Part shown: positions 1-8,324 of the stretch, one piece after another | Layout of the letters: each line of letters opens with the position of its first letter | Numbering within the stretch: the first letter of the stretch is position 1 | NCBI GenBank assembly: GCA_004151065.3 | Contig: NWUY0300054525.1 | Location: forward strand, 12,156 to 22,762 | Source of the DNA: Larix sibirica | Taxonomy: Eukaryota > Streptophyta > Pinopsida > Pinales > Pinaceae | Direction: 5' to 3' | DNA length: 10,607 bases | The notes under the pieces: model-generated | What the model was told of the DNA's origin: nothing | Seen by the model: only the letters and a program-made list of their open reading frames with translations | The model's database searches: none | Translations under genes and position numbers: made by a program

Positions 1-1366
1 CTAAATCTTGATGAAACATTCTACTTAAACCTAGCTCTTATATGAAGATTTTACATGAGCCAAGCGGGATCAAAATTGCATCTCAAAGCATATTTAACTT
101 AGAGTATTTGTGGAGGATGCTCTTATAGTTGTGCTCGATGTTAGGTCATGTCCAACAGAGTAAGTTTTAAGGACGCATTGGAAAAAAATAAAAGTCATTC
201 CCATTGAGGCATTCTTACAAATAGTTTGATGACAAAGTGCCAATACACCTCTTAATGGTAGCTATGGCATCACTCCAAGGAATTAAACATATGATAAAAA
301 CTAAGTGCTTGGGAATAAAACATGGGATTTCCCTTAAACTTGGATGGCTTTAACATAAGGGGAAAATGTAAAATTTTGCATGAGGAAAACATTTATGGTA
401 GAGATTCAAAGAGAGACATATTATGCATGCCAAGCCTAACATTCCATGGCTATTCATATTCATAAACACAATAATTTCACAAATAAATCATATACATAAT
501 TCAAATAAGTTCTAGGGCACTTATATTTTGAATGAAATCTTCCAGAACATCATTGTGGGAGAGGCACACACTACCCAACCTTGGGAAAGTTTTCAATCAT
601 TAATCTCTCAATGCAGTTGTTGCCCATAAGTTGGGGCTATTACATCACAAGGACAAAGCTTCAAGCTCACATTTCGAGTCATATTCAAGGTAGTCTCCAC
701 AGTCTAAAATGGTATCTCCATAAGGTTGTACCCTTGTTTTAGTCTCTCCTCCCTCTTCCCCCCCCTTCAAATTTTGTTCTAATAAATAATAATCCCATCC
801 ATGAGGAATCCCCCCTAATTCATATTCAACTCTGGGTTTTATCTCACTTTTACTTAGCTATTACAAAATATTCACAGATTGACATGCCTTTCAAGCACAT
901 GAATGGTGTAGACTACTTTCCTTCTTACAAGACAAACTATTTCACTAGTGGGGACTTGGCTTGAGCTCCACACTATAAATATTTGTTACACATTTACATC
1001 AAATACAACAACACAAGTCCAAGCANGGACTGAACCAGATCACTGAGTTAGCTCCTAAAATGTAGGGAACTGACTCTGGTGGTCCTAAATTCATACATGC
1101 AAGTCACATAAGGTGTAAAATGGGTTCTATATGACATATGCACACCATCAAGGGGCTAACAACATCATCAACTACTACGAAAAGTTAAATAATGATAAGG
1201 TGGACAAGGTTGGACTATTAATTATCCTGACACTATCTAAGCAAAAAAATTGACAATATGTTTGTCCCTTCATCCTTATACAAAATATTATATAAATAAA
1301 GCCTCTAGATGATGTCAATGGTAATGTGGATGGGAATTTCTGTAGAAGGGTGTTATGGAGAACAAA
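1..1366. other. Unassigned AT-rich intergenic DNA
   Basis: I see no gene here. Open frames are short on both strands and none shows a recognisable domain. One ambiguous base (n) is present at 1026. On the minus strand, the stretch around 630-655 reads TGTGATGTAATAGCCCC, a wording I associate with plant LTR retrotransposon ends. No second copy, primer-binding site or polypurine tract supports an LTR call, so this is only a suspicion. The 94-codon minus-strand frame at 1175-1459 runs through the microsatellite and is not believable as a gene. Confidence 0.5.
743..768 (+). repeat. Pyrimidine tract with run of eight C
   Basis: This is an uninterrupted C/T stretch containing CCCCCCCC at 758-765. 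It is low-complexity sequence with no neighbouring coding context. The run is also a likely place for sequencing or assembly length errors. Confidence 0.7.
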
Positions 1367-1403
1367 ATATATATATATATAGTGTGTGTGTGTGATAATA
1401 ATA
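1367..1403. repeat. Compound microsatellite (AT)n(GT)n(ATA)n
   Basis: About seven AT units (1367-1381) pass directly into about six GT units (1382-1394) and then three ATA/AAT-type units (to 1403). The junctions have no spacer, which is typical of a compound simple repeat formed by slippage. It is likely length-polymorphic. Confidence 0.9.
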
Positions 1404-1895
1404 ACCATATTCAATGTGGTACCTATGGCATGTATTACATACCATGTTTCTTTTAACATAAAAAGGCCTGCATTTATTAAAATATATGTCCCAAGTTAAG
1501 TGCAGTATACTCATTCTTGAATCTCTCATTTAGTTTTGTTTGTGTCATGTCAATAACTTATTTAATATGGGGTTCATGGTCCCCATAACCCCTTCTCAAT
1601 TTCAGTACATATTTTTGGTTGGAAGAAGGCCTACTGTTATCAAGCCAAAAATTCCATGCTCATATGTTAAATATTTCCTATGTAGGGCATGTGCGGTTAT
1701 TTGGGGCGCTACACATGACCCATGGGACCTAGAGGAAACTATATGAACTTAGGCCCTAGAAGTTAATCCCAAACCATGGCCTAGTTGTAAAAAATTATTC
1801 ATGGTGTTATACATCCCAAAATGGCCACCATATCCCTCCCACAAGCCAAAAATTCCCTTTGTAAGGCCTATGTGATGACTCAGGCCCCGCATAGA
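1404..1895. other. Unassigned DNA with a short diverged direct repeat and a small hairpin
   Basis: No gene is supported; the 68-codon plus-strand frame at 1540-1746 has no recognisable domain. A 15-bp direct repeat, CAAGCCAAAAATTCC, occurs at 1641-1655 and 1842-1856. Each copy is followed by a similar GTAGGGC / GTAAGGC stretch and a GGGGC / GGCCCC stretch, so the two roughly 70-bp segments look like old diverged duplicates. At 1569-1592 a GGGGTTCATGG arm pairs with a CCATAACCCC arm, with one bulged base. Confidence 0.45.
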
Positions 1896-2120
1896 GTTAG
1901 GGGTCATTTATGGGTAATTATGGGTAAATGAAGGGTAATTAGGGGTTAATTAGTGATAATTTAGGGGTAATTTGTGATCAATTAAGGGTCAATTAGGAGT
2001 AATTATTAGGTAGTTGTGGTAATTAGGGGTTAATAAGGGGTTGACTATGGGGTAATTAGGGGAAATTATGGGTTGACTGGGGATAATTAGTCGTCATTAT
2101 CGGTAAGTAGGGGCCATTTA
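1896..2120 (+). repeat. G-rich minisatellite, about 11-bp unit, block 1
   Basis: Degenerate units of the form GGGGTAATTA / GGGTTAATTA / GGGGTCATTTA follow one another head to tail. G-run starts are spaced about 9-13 bp apart, with several 22-bp spacings. Around 18-20 units can be counted. All G runs lie on the plus strand, so the array has strong strand asymmetry. Many units contain TTAGGG or TTTAGGGG, but the period is 11 rather than the 7 of the plant telomere repeat TTTAGGG. A telomeric origin is therefore possible but not shown. Confidence 0.85.
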
Positions 2121-2320
2121 AGCCAACCAAGGGATTAGCTAAACCAGTGGATGCCCATGATGTTGGGCATTTAGTTAGGTTCATGGAAGCATGTTCCCAT
2201 TTTGAATACCTATGTGTGAGGCACACTAGTCTACATCGATGGGTTTACTAGGGAATTTGCATGTACAAATGTTTGGAAGTATCCGTTAGGTTTCTCCAGG
2301 AGGTTTTCCTTGGAAAAAAA
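2121..2320. other. Non-repetitive segment interrupting the minisatellite
   Basis: This 200-bp stretch lacks the GGGGTAATTA units. It is bounded on both sides by the same 13-mer, TAGGGGCCATTTA (2108-2120 and 2321-2333). It contains a small inverted motif (GATGCCCATGATGTTGGGCAT, about 2150-2170) and no open frame of note. It could be an insertion with a target duplication. It could also be unrelated DNA between two arrays that happen to share a unit variant; close variants (TAGGGGTCATTTA) occur at 1898-1910 and 2396-2408. Confidence 0.5.
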
Positions 2321-2490
2321 TAGGGGCCATTTATAGGTTATCAATGGTTGATTAGTGGCAAGCATGGATTATTTAGGGGTAATTAGTGGTCAAGTAGGGG
2401 TCATTTAGGTGCAATTAGTGGTTAATTGGGGGTAATTAGGAGTCAATTATGAGGTTAATTAGGGGTCAATTATAGGGTAATTAGTGATAA
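2321..2490 (+). repeat. G-rich minisatellite, about 11-bp unit, block 2
   Basis: This is the same family of units as the block at 1896-2120, in the same orientation, with about 15 copies such as GGGGTAATTAGT, GGTCAAGTA, GGGGTCATTTA, GGTTAATT and GGGTAATTAGT. Units are more diverged at the left edge. G runs again lie only on the plus strand. The array fades out in AT-rich DNA at about 2490. Confidence 0.85.
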
Positions 2491-2543
2491 ATTTCAGTAA
2501 TATTTAAGGAGATGGATATTGAGAACATACCTGAAAATATATA

Positions 2544-2840
2544 TTTAGGGGCAGTCCATATAACCCCCCCTAAAAGTCATGAGAATTGAACTTTTGGAGG
2601 TGGTTTTAAAACAATCGCCCCCAAAAGTCTAATTCTCATGAATTAAAAAAAAACAAATTCATGAGAATTGGACTATTGGGGGCAGTTTTTAAAAAACCGC
2701 CCCAAAAGTCCATTTCTCATGACTTTTTTTTTGCGGGGGGGGTTTCAAAATCGCCCCTAAAGGCCTAAAATTTTTTTGGAGATGGTTTTAGCAAAACTCA
2801 CAAACCAAAACCGCCCCTAAAAGGGTGATTTGTTGTAGTA
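2544..2840. mobile_element. CACTA-like transposon terminus with nested subterminal hairpins
   Basis: Successive inverted repeats share the words AGGGGCGGTTTT / AAAACCGCCCCT and TCATGAGAATTGGACTTTTGG. One pair runs from about 2544 to 2574. A hairpin with TCATGAG...CTCATGA ends spans 2577-2641 and another spans 2659-2722. Two shorter ones lie at about 2734-2762 and 2774-2822. The right edge (2826-2840) reads on the minus strand TACTACAACAAATCA. This is one base from the CACTACAAC... termini of plant CACTA (En/Spm-type) elements, which carry such GC-rich subterminal inverted repeats. The left terminus is not clear; about 2527-2544 matches only weakly. The whole may be a roughly 300-bp non-autonomous element or one end of a larger decayed one. 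No transposase is seen. Confidence 0.6.
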
Positions 2841-3931
2841 AATACAAGTTCGAGGAAACATTAAGCCAACAAAAGGATTTAGAAAACAAACATTTGAACA
2901 TTTATTTGAAGCAAATTAAGCAACAAGGGGACTTGTATGATAAGAATATGAGGAAACCATATGCCTTATTAAATTATGAGGAAGAAGTGGGAGAACATGC
3001 ACAAGGAGGAAATGCAAAACAAAAAATTGTTTCAAGGGACACCCAAAAGTTTAAAGATGCTGCTAAAACCAACACAAGTTTAAATATTATGAATGAGGAC
3101 AAAACTCAAGGATAATATGCAGATGAAGGATTATGTGGAGCAAGAATCCAAGTGGTAGTTGTGACAAAAGAGGAGCTTCAAGAATGTCCTAAACGAAGTG
3201 TTTTCGATAATATGTTTAATGTGTGTGCATGTGTAACCAAAAAAGAGATATCTACTGCAGAAAACAGAACAAAGTTGGCTTAGGAAGATAACCAAAGAAA
3301 AGATAGAGATGAATAGCAACATTCACATGCACTGTTCATAAATTTTAATAGGGAGATCAAATTTCTAGGGAAGTGGCTACTAAGCCTGGAGATTGGAAAT
3401 CTGCACAAAGATTGCAAATGGAAAGTGTGAATTGGAAAAGATGGAATTCATAGAAGGATGGTTGACCAAGAACGAGAATAAAGTGTACTGCATAGAGTTT
3501 GCAGACCTAATCCAAACTGATTTTAAGAAACATATTGGGAATCCAAACAACAATGGCATCATTGAGGAGCTGGGAGAAGAAAGAATTGTCTTGAGAGACA
3601 TTACGGTGGATAAAGCTACAGAATATGACTAGCAGGTTGTCAAAGAACTATTTGAATCAAAATTTGACAAGAGTCTTATAACTCTTATGAAAAAGGATAT
3701 GCAACAACAAATGAAGGATGATTTGACAAGAGTCTTATAACTCTTATGAAAAAGGATATGCAAAAACAAATGAAGGATGATACTAGCAAGTTTCAGCCAA
3801 GGAGCGGTAACATGTATAAGGAAAAGGACATACTAGACATAGAAATTGATAAGATATGGGTGTTGATGCATAGGAACTACAGTAAAGTGAAAAGGAACTG
3901 TAAAAAGAAGACATTCAGCCATAAATTGTAG
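2841..3931 (+). pseudogene. Broken coding-like region, unidentified product
   Basis: I do not recognise the family. One frame stays coding-like from 2841 to 3430. It is rich in Lys, Gln and Glu and is interrupted by TAA at 3113, TAG at 3281 and TAG at 3314, with a 55-codon open run between the first two. Coding character then passes to a second frame (3384-3740), containing for example EGWLTKNENKVYCIEFADLI and a TAG at 3630. After a 59-bp duplication it continues in the first frame (3746-3931), again lysine-rich. The start is undefined: the nominal GTG at 2825 lies inside the upstream transposon terminus, so the frame simply runs out of it. The region could be a decayed transposon accessory protein or a processed pseudogene. 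The composition (charged, helical, possibly coiled-coil) supports former coding more than the length does. Confidence 0.35.
3662..3779 (+). repeat. Tandem duplication, 59 bp x 2
   Basis: Copy 1 (3662-3720) and copy 2 (3721-3779) differ at one base (C3705 versus A3764), so the duplication is recent relative to the surrounding decay. Because 59 is not a multiple of three, the second copy shifts the frame of the coding-like region it lies in. Confidence 0.95.
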
Positions 3932-4021
3932 TTGGATGAGAAAGATTACGTCAGCAAATAAAATGGCAAACAATCACATAAAATGTGGGATCCTAGAGAG
4001 TTTAAATTGACAGCAACATTA

Positions 4022-4125
4022 AAGTCTTATGACGAGGAGGCCATAAAACTTTTTTACCTTGGGAGTCTGATGCAAGTCTTATGACCAGGAGGCCATAAAA
4101 AATTTTAACCTTGGGAGTCTGATGC
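4022..4125 (+). repeat. Tandem duplication, 52 bp x 2
   Basis: Copy 1 (4022-4073) and copy 2 (4074-4125) are the same length and differ at four positions (about 92% identity). Each begins AAGTCTTATGAC and ends GGGAGTCTGATGC. The second copy directly abuts a candidate start of the downstream LTR (TGATGC at 4120). Confidence 0.95.
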
Positions 4126-6000
4126 AGGAGCATTAAAGCTTTCGAGTCATTTAACCTTTTAGGACAAAGCTCCAAAGAAGAGGTTTGGATTTTTTTAGAA
4201 GAATTTATATTCTTCTTTAATGTTAGATAGAACAAGTGAGTCTAGAATGCTAGAATGCTTAAATCAGACTTGAATAGTTAAGATGTAATCGAATCTGCAC
4301 TTGTTAGCAGAATTCAAGGAGTCATTAGAAGATGGGTTAAGATTCAATTATTAGAAATGGTTACAAGAAGGCAGTTGGATGAGCTAGAGATTATTTTGTA
4401 ATTTCTTGAATGGCACTTAGGAGAGAGAGCTAAGAATGGGTTAGAATTCGGAGAAGATGGCCATGAAATGCTAAATCAGGCCACATGAATTAGGCTAGGG
4501 TTATTTTATACATGTACAGTTGCATTTCTTATTAATGAAAAAGAGGATTTGGGTGCTCCTGTGTGTTAACGCTGTGTTTGTTGTGAATCTCGAATGCCGT
4601 GTGCATTTGATTTGGTTAATTTATCTGAATGTGCATAACCCTTGTTGCAAGGCGATTTCCCTTTGAGGGATTGTCAAAGAGAAGATACTGGGGCATAAAT
4701 ATTTTACTATGAAGTCCCAGTTCTGAAGGACTTGAGAGAGGAACTCTTAAAAAGAAATTAATATTGATATTAATTTGAGAAAATGTTGAGAATGCTTGGT
4801 TGGCCTTAGTACCAAATCGATCCTCTGCGTGGTATTAATCTAGATGAACAGCTCTTTATTGTAAGTGTCGGAATGAATCATGTTGAGTAAGAATGAAATT
4901 ACTCTGGTCATAGTGGTTGTTAATCCGTCTTCTCTAAATGGAGAAAACCCCGTCGTGGTTGCTCAATAATCGATAGGAATCGATTGGTAAGGAAATCAAT
5001 GGTAAGTATTATTAACTTCCGGTGGAAGATTGTGGTCATAGTTTGGGCGCAGGGAATTATTGATTCGTTGATGGAAGTCGCTTAACAAACAAGTTGAGGT
5101 AAATTGCTCCAGTGGAAACTCGGCCCTGGCAAGGTGAGTTCGCAGGTCTATTTCTAAACACAGTTTTCTTATTTTTGAATTGTGGAGTAAAGCGTTGTCA
5201 AGTTGGAGTGAAGTCATCTCCGTATGAAAGGGAGAAACGACCTCAGGTTTGAAGATCTAGTTTGAATGCCCATTGATGAAAGTCCAGCAAACATGAAAGT
5301 TGGCCTTATGCAGAGCCAGTTTGAATATCAAAAAGTGAAAGCGTTTGTGTAGGTGTTACATATAAGGTCAATTCCTTTGATACTAGTTGGACAAGTGTGA
5401 AGATAGAATATTGGTGGAAAGAAACAGAGTAAGGAGATATATAGCAGTTGAGAACCAGAAACACTTGAGGTGCTTGGAGAAATTCATCTTATTTCATGAA
5501 GACCCGAAGAGATTCTCTGCCATAGAAAATCATTGTTTGATATGGTTGACTGTTTTATTCTCAAAAGAAAGAGATTGGGGTTCCGTTTAACCATGTTAAG
5601 GTTGTGCCAACCTGGTTCAGTGTTTCCAAGGAAAGAGTGAAGGCGTTTTGGAGGATTGCAGGCAGAAAATCGAAAAACATAATACTTCTGGTTGTTGTTG
5701 TTGCTCATTACAAGATTTGGAGATTCCTGTAACTCTTTTAAAATCTCTTCTATTTTGAAATTGGCTTATTTAACCATGGTTGTAACAGTTGAAGGCATCA
5801 TATCAATCGTTGGTAGAGAATTGTAGCGTTGCTTACCAAGCTGCAGAGTTACAACATTTTGAAATGGGTATTCTAAGTGTATCCTCCTAACGCTTGCACC
5901 ATGAGTAATCCCATCGAACCAACTTAATCAAAATCAGTTTTCTTCAAGATGTGCTTGGCATAAGTTCTATTATAGCCTAGAACCATCTCAAGCACTAACA
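4120..6000 (+). repeat. Probable 5' LTR (right end good, left end uncertain)
   Basis: The right end is placed at ...AAGCACTAACA (6000) because a primer-binding site follows 5 nt later and LTRs end in CA. Several left ends starting with TG are possible: TGATGC at 4120, after a weak purine stretch; TGTTAGATAG at 4221, which gives a 6-bp TGTTAG/CTAACA terminal match with 6000; and TGTTAGCAG at 4302. These give LTR lengths of about 1.7-1.9 kb, plausible for this lineage. Possible signals inside are TATAAGG at 5361-5367 and a degenerate polyadenylation signal AATGAA at 4533. A short GTT run lies at about 5691-5702. Open frames inside, such as 5387-5590, show no domain and are treated as chance. 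Confidence 0.4.
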
Positions 6001-6005
6001 TCTTT

Positions 6006-6023
6006 TGGCGCAACTGTTGGGGA
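6006..6023 (+). other. Retrotransposon primer-binding site, TGGCGC type
   Basis: TGGCGCAACTGTTGGGGA matches 13 of 18 bases of TGGCGCCGTTGCCGGGGA, the complement of the 3' end of plant tRNA-Asp. This primer type is used by many Athila/Tat-like elements. Both ends (TGGCGC and GGGGA) are intact and the mismatches cluster in the middle. It lies 5 nt after an LTR-like CA terminus and about 150 bp before the gag-like frame, which is the expected geometry. The spacing and context carry as much weight as the match itself. Confidence 0.65.
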
Positions 6024-6177
6024 GTAGAGACACAAAGTTATCTTTCCTGGGGTGTACAACAAGGATCATATTTGATTTTTGATGGTGAGCAAAGATTAAA
6101 CACATACACGATGTTACATCATTCACCCGACGACTCCATAATTTGAAGAATGCATTGGTGACTCCGCTGATTTCAGA

Positions 6178-7464
6178 ATGCACATACTTTCATTTGCCGA
6201 TTGGATAGCTGCAAGGTATGCCTCATTTGACTTTTCAAATATACCTGGCTTTTCAAATCTTATGCCTAAGAGAGAAGAATGAGAAAACTGTCTTTTGAAA
6301 TTAAAGGGAGAAGATTGGGAAATTCATGTTGAACATTTGTTAGATTTTCATGAATGCATGCATCAGCTGGGTATTGTTCATGAGGGTGTTTTGATGAAGA
6401 TGTTTTGGTATTCCTGGGAGGGAAATGCCCAAGAATGGTGTAGATAGTATTGCTTCATTGAAAGATTTTCATGCAACATTTAATTCTTATTGTAAAGGGA
6501 TGTATCAGTTGATTTCCTTTATGAAGAATGTTGTGAGGAATTTGAATTATTATAATGTCATCCTAACAATAATGGTTAGGATAATTTTTCTAATAAAAAG
6601 GATAATGTTTGTGATGAAGCATTTTCTATTCATAACCATTGTCAAGAAGTTATTGTTCATGAAGATAGTATTCAGGAAAAGCACCAAATTTCAATGAAGA
6701 TCCTGACAATCAGAAATTTGTTCATTATCAGCCAATGATAAGTTGTTTTTGTTGACAAAAGCAATGGAGAAGTTCAAATTTCTGCATTATCGTTTTCAAA
6801 AATTTCTAGCAGTGATCTTGAATATGACATCCATGAAAAGGAATGCAATGAAAACTCTGGATCTCAAACAAAGCATGAGGAAGCTTTTGCTCCAGAACTA
6901 GCTAAAGAAGTATATATTGCAGATTCTATTATTGATCATGATTGAGATAAGGAGTTAGACGAGCACCATTAGGTTAATGAATATTTTATTGAGCATGTTG
7001 TCTTTACTCCTTAAAAGATTCAAGTATCTATAGAAATTGTAGAAAACATATTGCTTCCCTCTAATTTTTATGATAATCTTGTTGCTTTGAATTCTGCTAA
7101 AGAATTACTTGTCCAAGAAGAAGATCGACAAGTTCAAGAAGATTTGGTTTCCCTTGAATTTTATGAAGCATATGATATTCGTGCCCTTTTTCAAGGAGAA
7201 CAAGAAGATCGCAGTTTTATTCATGAAACAAAGTTAACACGAGCAGTTTTGTCTTTTAAATCAGGTGAAAACTTTTCCAGAGTTCCAAGATCTAGTGGCA
7301 GTTTAGATGGATTCGTTTTTTCGAAGGAGCCCAAATGCTGCAATTTTCAACATGCTACCAATTCGCAGTAGTAAGTATAAGCTGCTCATAAAAATTTTGT
7401 TGCAGATGTCATATTCCTTTTGCTCTTTCTCACATGGTTGCAAACAAGAGGTTTATTTCATTAG
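6178..7464 (+). pseudogene. Decayed Ty3/gypsy gag-like polyprotein
   Basis: Gag would form the capsid-like particle of the retrotransposon. From an ATG at 6178 the frame reads DWIAARYASF, then LKGEDWEIHVEHLLDFHECM and GVLMKMFWYSWEGNAQEW. That is the usual plant gag core order: an H-L-x-x-F helix, then a L(M)-x-x-F-x-x-S-x-x-G-x-A-x-x-W block. The SLKDFHATFNSYCKGMY continuation is in the next frame (about 6443-6505). The original frame then resumes with LYEECCEEF (from about 6517). It persists as an acidic, low-complexity region to 7371 and to a hydrophobic FVADVIFLLLFLTWLQ stretch near 7402-7449. Stops interrupt it at 6280, 6445, 6553, 6577, 6736, 6739, 7369 and 7462, among others. No CCHC zinc knuckle or protease motif is visible. 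It cannot encode a working protein. Confidence 0.6.
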
Positions 7465-8001
7465 TCAAATGCTTAACTGATATCATTGGAAAATTTCTTA
7501 TGCATGATCAATACAAATTAAGTTGATTAGAGTAGAAGGTGTACATAAATAAGCTTGCATTTTGAGCATTTGGTGTGCAGTAGATAGAGGAATAATGAAT
7601 CCATAGCCCAATGGAGAAGCAATGGTGCAAAGTAGTTTGTTTTCAGCAAACATAACAGTTTATTGTTCCAGTTCAAGGTTTGGTTTGCAGTGCGTAGATT
7701 GTTTGATGAGCAGGGATGGTATCAGAACATGATGAGCATAATAGGTTTCACGAACAGGAATGGAAGAAGGCACATGGTCCATTGTTCTCAGCGCTTTGCA
7801 GGAAAGCACTATCCCGTGTGGAGACAGGTGTTAGCACCTAAAATGAACTTCTGGTAGCAAGACTTATGTAGCATAAGATTGCTTCGCTATAGGAAATCAT
7901 GCTTTCTATTAAGATGATCTACATTAAATGAAAAGACAAGATTCTGATATCATATCAGCTTAGATTTTCATCAGTTATGAGTCTTGCATATATTCCTATC
8001 T
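7465..8001. other. Unassigned DNA after the gag remnant
   Basis: No gene is recognised. A 64-codon open run (7663-7857) lies in the same reading frame as the gag remnant, but it has no recognisable motif and frame agreement alone is one chance in three. Inside it, TGGTATCAGAAC (7717-7728) matches 11 of 12 bases of the initiator-Met primer-binding site. No LTR pair accompanies it. Confidence 0.4.
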
Positions 8002-8324
8002 TTCAATGAATCAAGTTCTAGCATGTTATTTCTTTCATTCCATTTGAAATGCCCAATGCCCAAGACTATGTCATGGAGAGTTCACCCGTTCAATGAATCA
8101 AGTTCTAGCATGTTATTTCTTTCATTCCATTTGAAATGCCAAATTGCCTTTCTTGAGCTTTACCCAAAGCCAGATATTCTAAAAACAAATTATTATTTTA
8201 AAATCATTTGGATTTCTTGGAAAATAAAAGTATTAAATATTCACATCTAAATTCCATTTTTGAACCAAATCCCAATATGAGATGTATCAAATGCCCAAGA
8301 CTATGTCATGGAGAGTTCACCCGT
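8002..8324 (+). repeat. Locally rearranged repeat, order A-B-A-x-B
   Basis: Unit A (52 bp) is identical at 8002-8053 and 8089-8140. Unit B (35 bp, AATGCCCAAGACTATGTCAT and on) is identical at 8055-8089 and 8290-8324. In the first occurrence A and B are joined directly. In the second they are separated by about 149 bp of AT-rich DNA. The A/B junction sits at a shared AAATGCC word and the B/A junction at a shared T. This fits a short duplication made by template switching at microhomology. Perfect identity suggests a recent event. No coding role is apparent. Confidence 0.9.

Larger units (their letters stand above)
4120..7464 (+). mobile_element. Degenerate Ty3/gypsy LTR retrotransposon, 5' fragment
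   Basis: The order probable LTR, primer-binding site, untranslated leader, decayed gag matches the 5' part of a plant LTR retrotransposon on the plus strand. I find no protease, reverse transcriptase, RNase H or integrase motifs downstream and no second LTR, so the element is truncated or lies mostly outside the window. The primer-binding site beginning TGGCGC, rather than TGGTATCAGAGC, points to a non-chromoviral Ty3/gypsy lineage of the Athila/Tat kind; this is inferred from the site, not from pol. The left boundary is uncertain. Confidence 0.55.

Noticed and set aside
620-720. Minus-strand LTR ending near TGTGATGTAATAGCCCC
   Set aside because: The wording resembles plant LTR ends, but no partner LTR, primer-binding site or polypurine tract could be found.
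1175-1459. 94-codon minus-strand open frame
   Set aside because: It runs through the AT/GT/ATA microsatellite (giving runs such as IYIYIY), has no recognisable domain, and is of a length expected by chance in AT-rich DNA.
1896-2490. True interstitial telomere repeat (TTTAGGG)n
   Set aside because: TTAGGG words occur, but the unit period is about 11 bp and consecutive TTTAGGG copies are absent, so telomeric origin is not claimed.
1896-3779. CRISPR array
   Set aside because: Repeats are contiguous tandem units without unique spacers of regular size, and the context is plant-like.
4996-5708. Several 67-74 codon frames on both strands inside the probable LTR
   Set aside because: They lie on opposite strands, overlap one another, and show no motif. 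LTR sequence is not expected to code.
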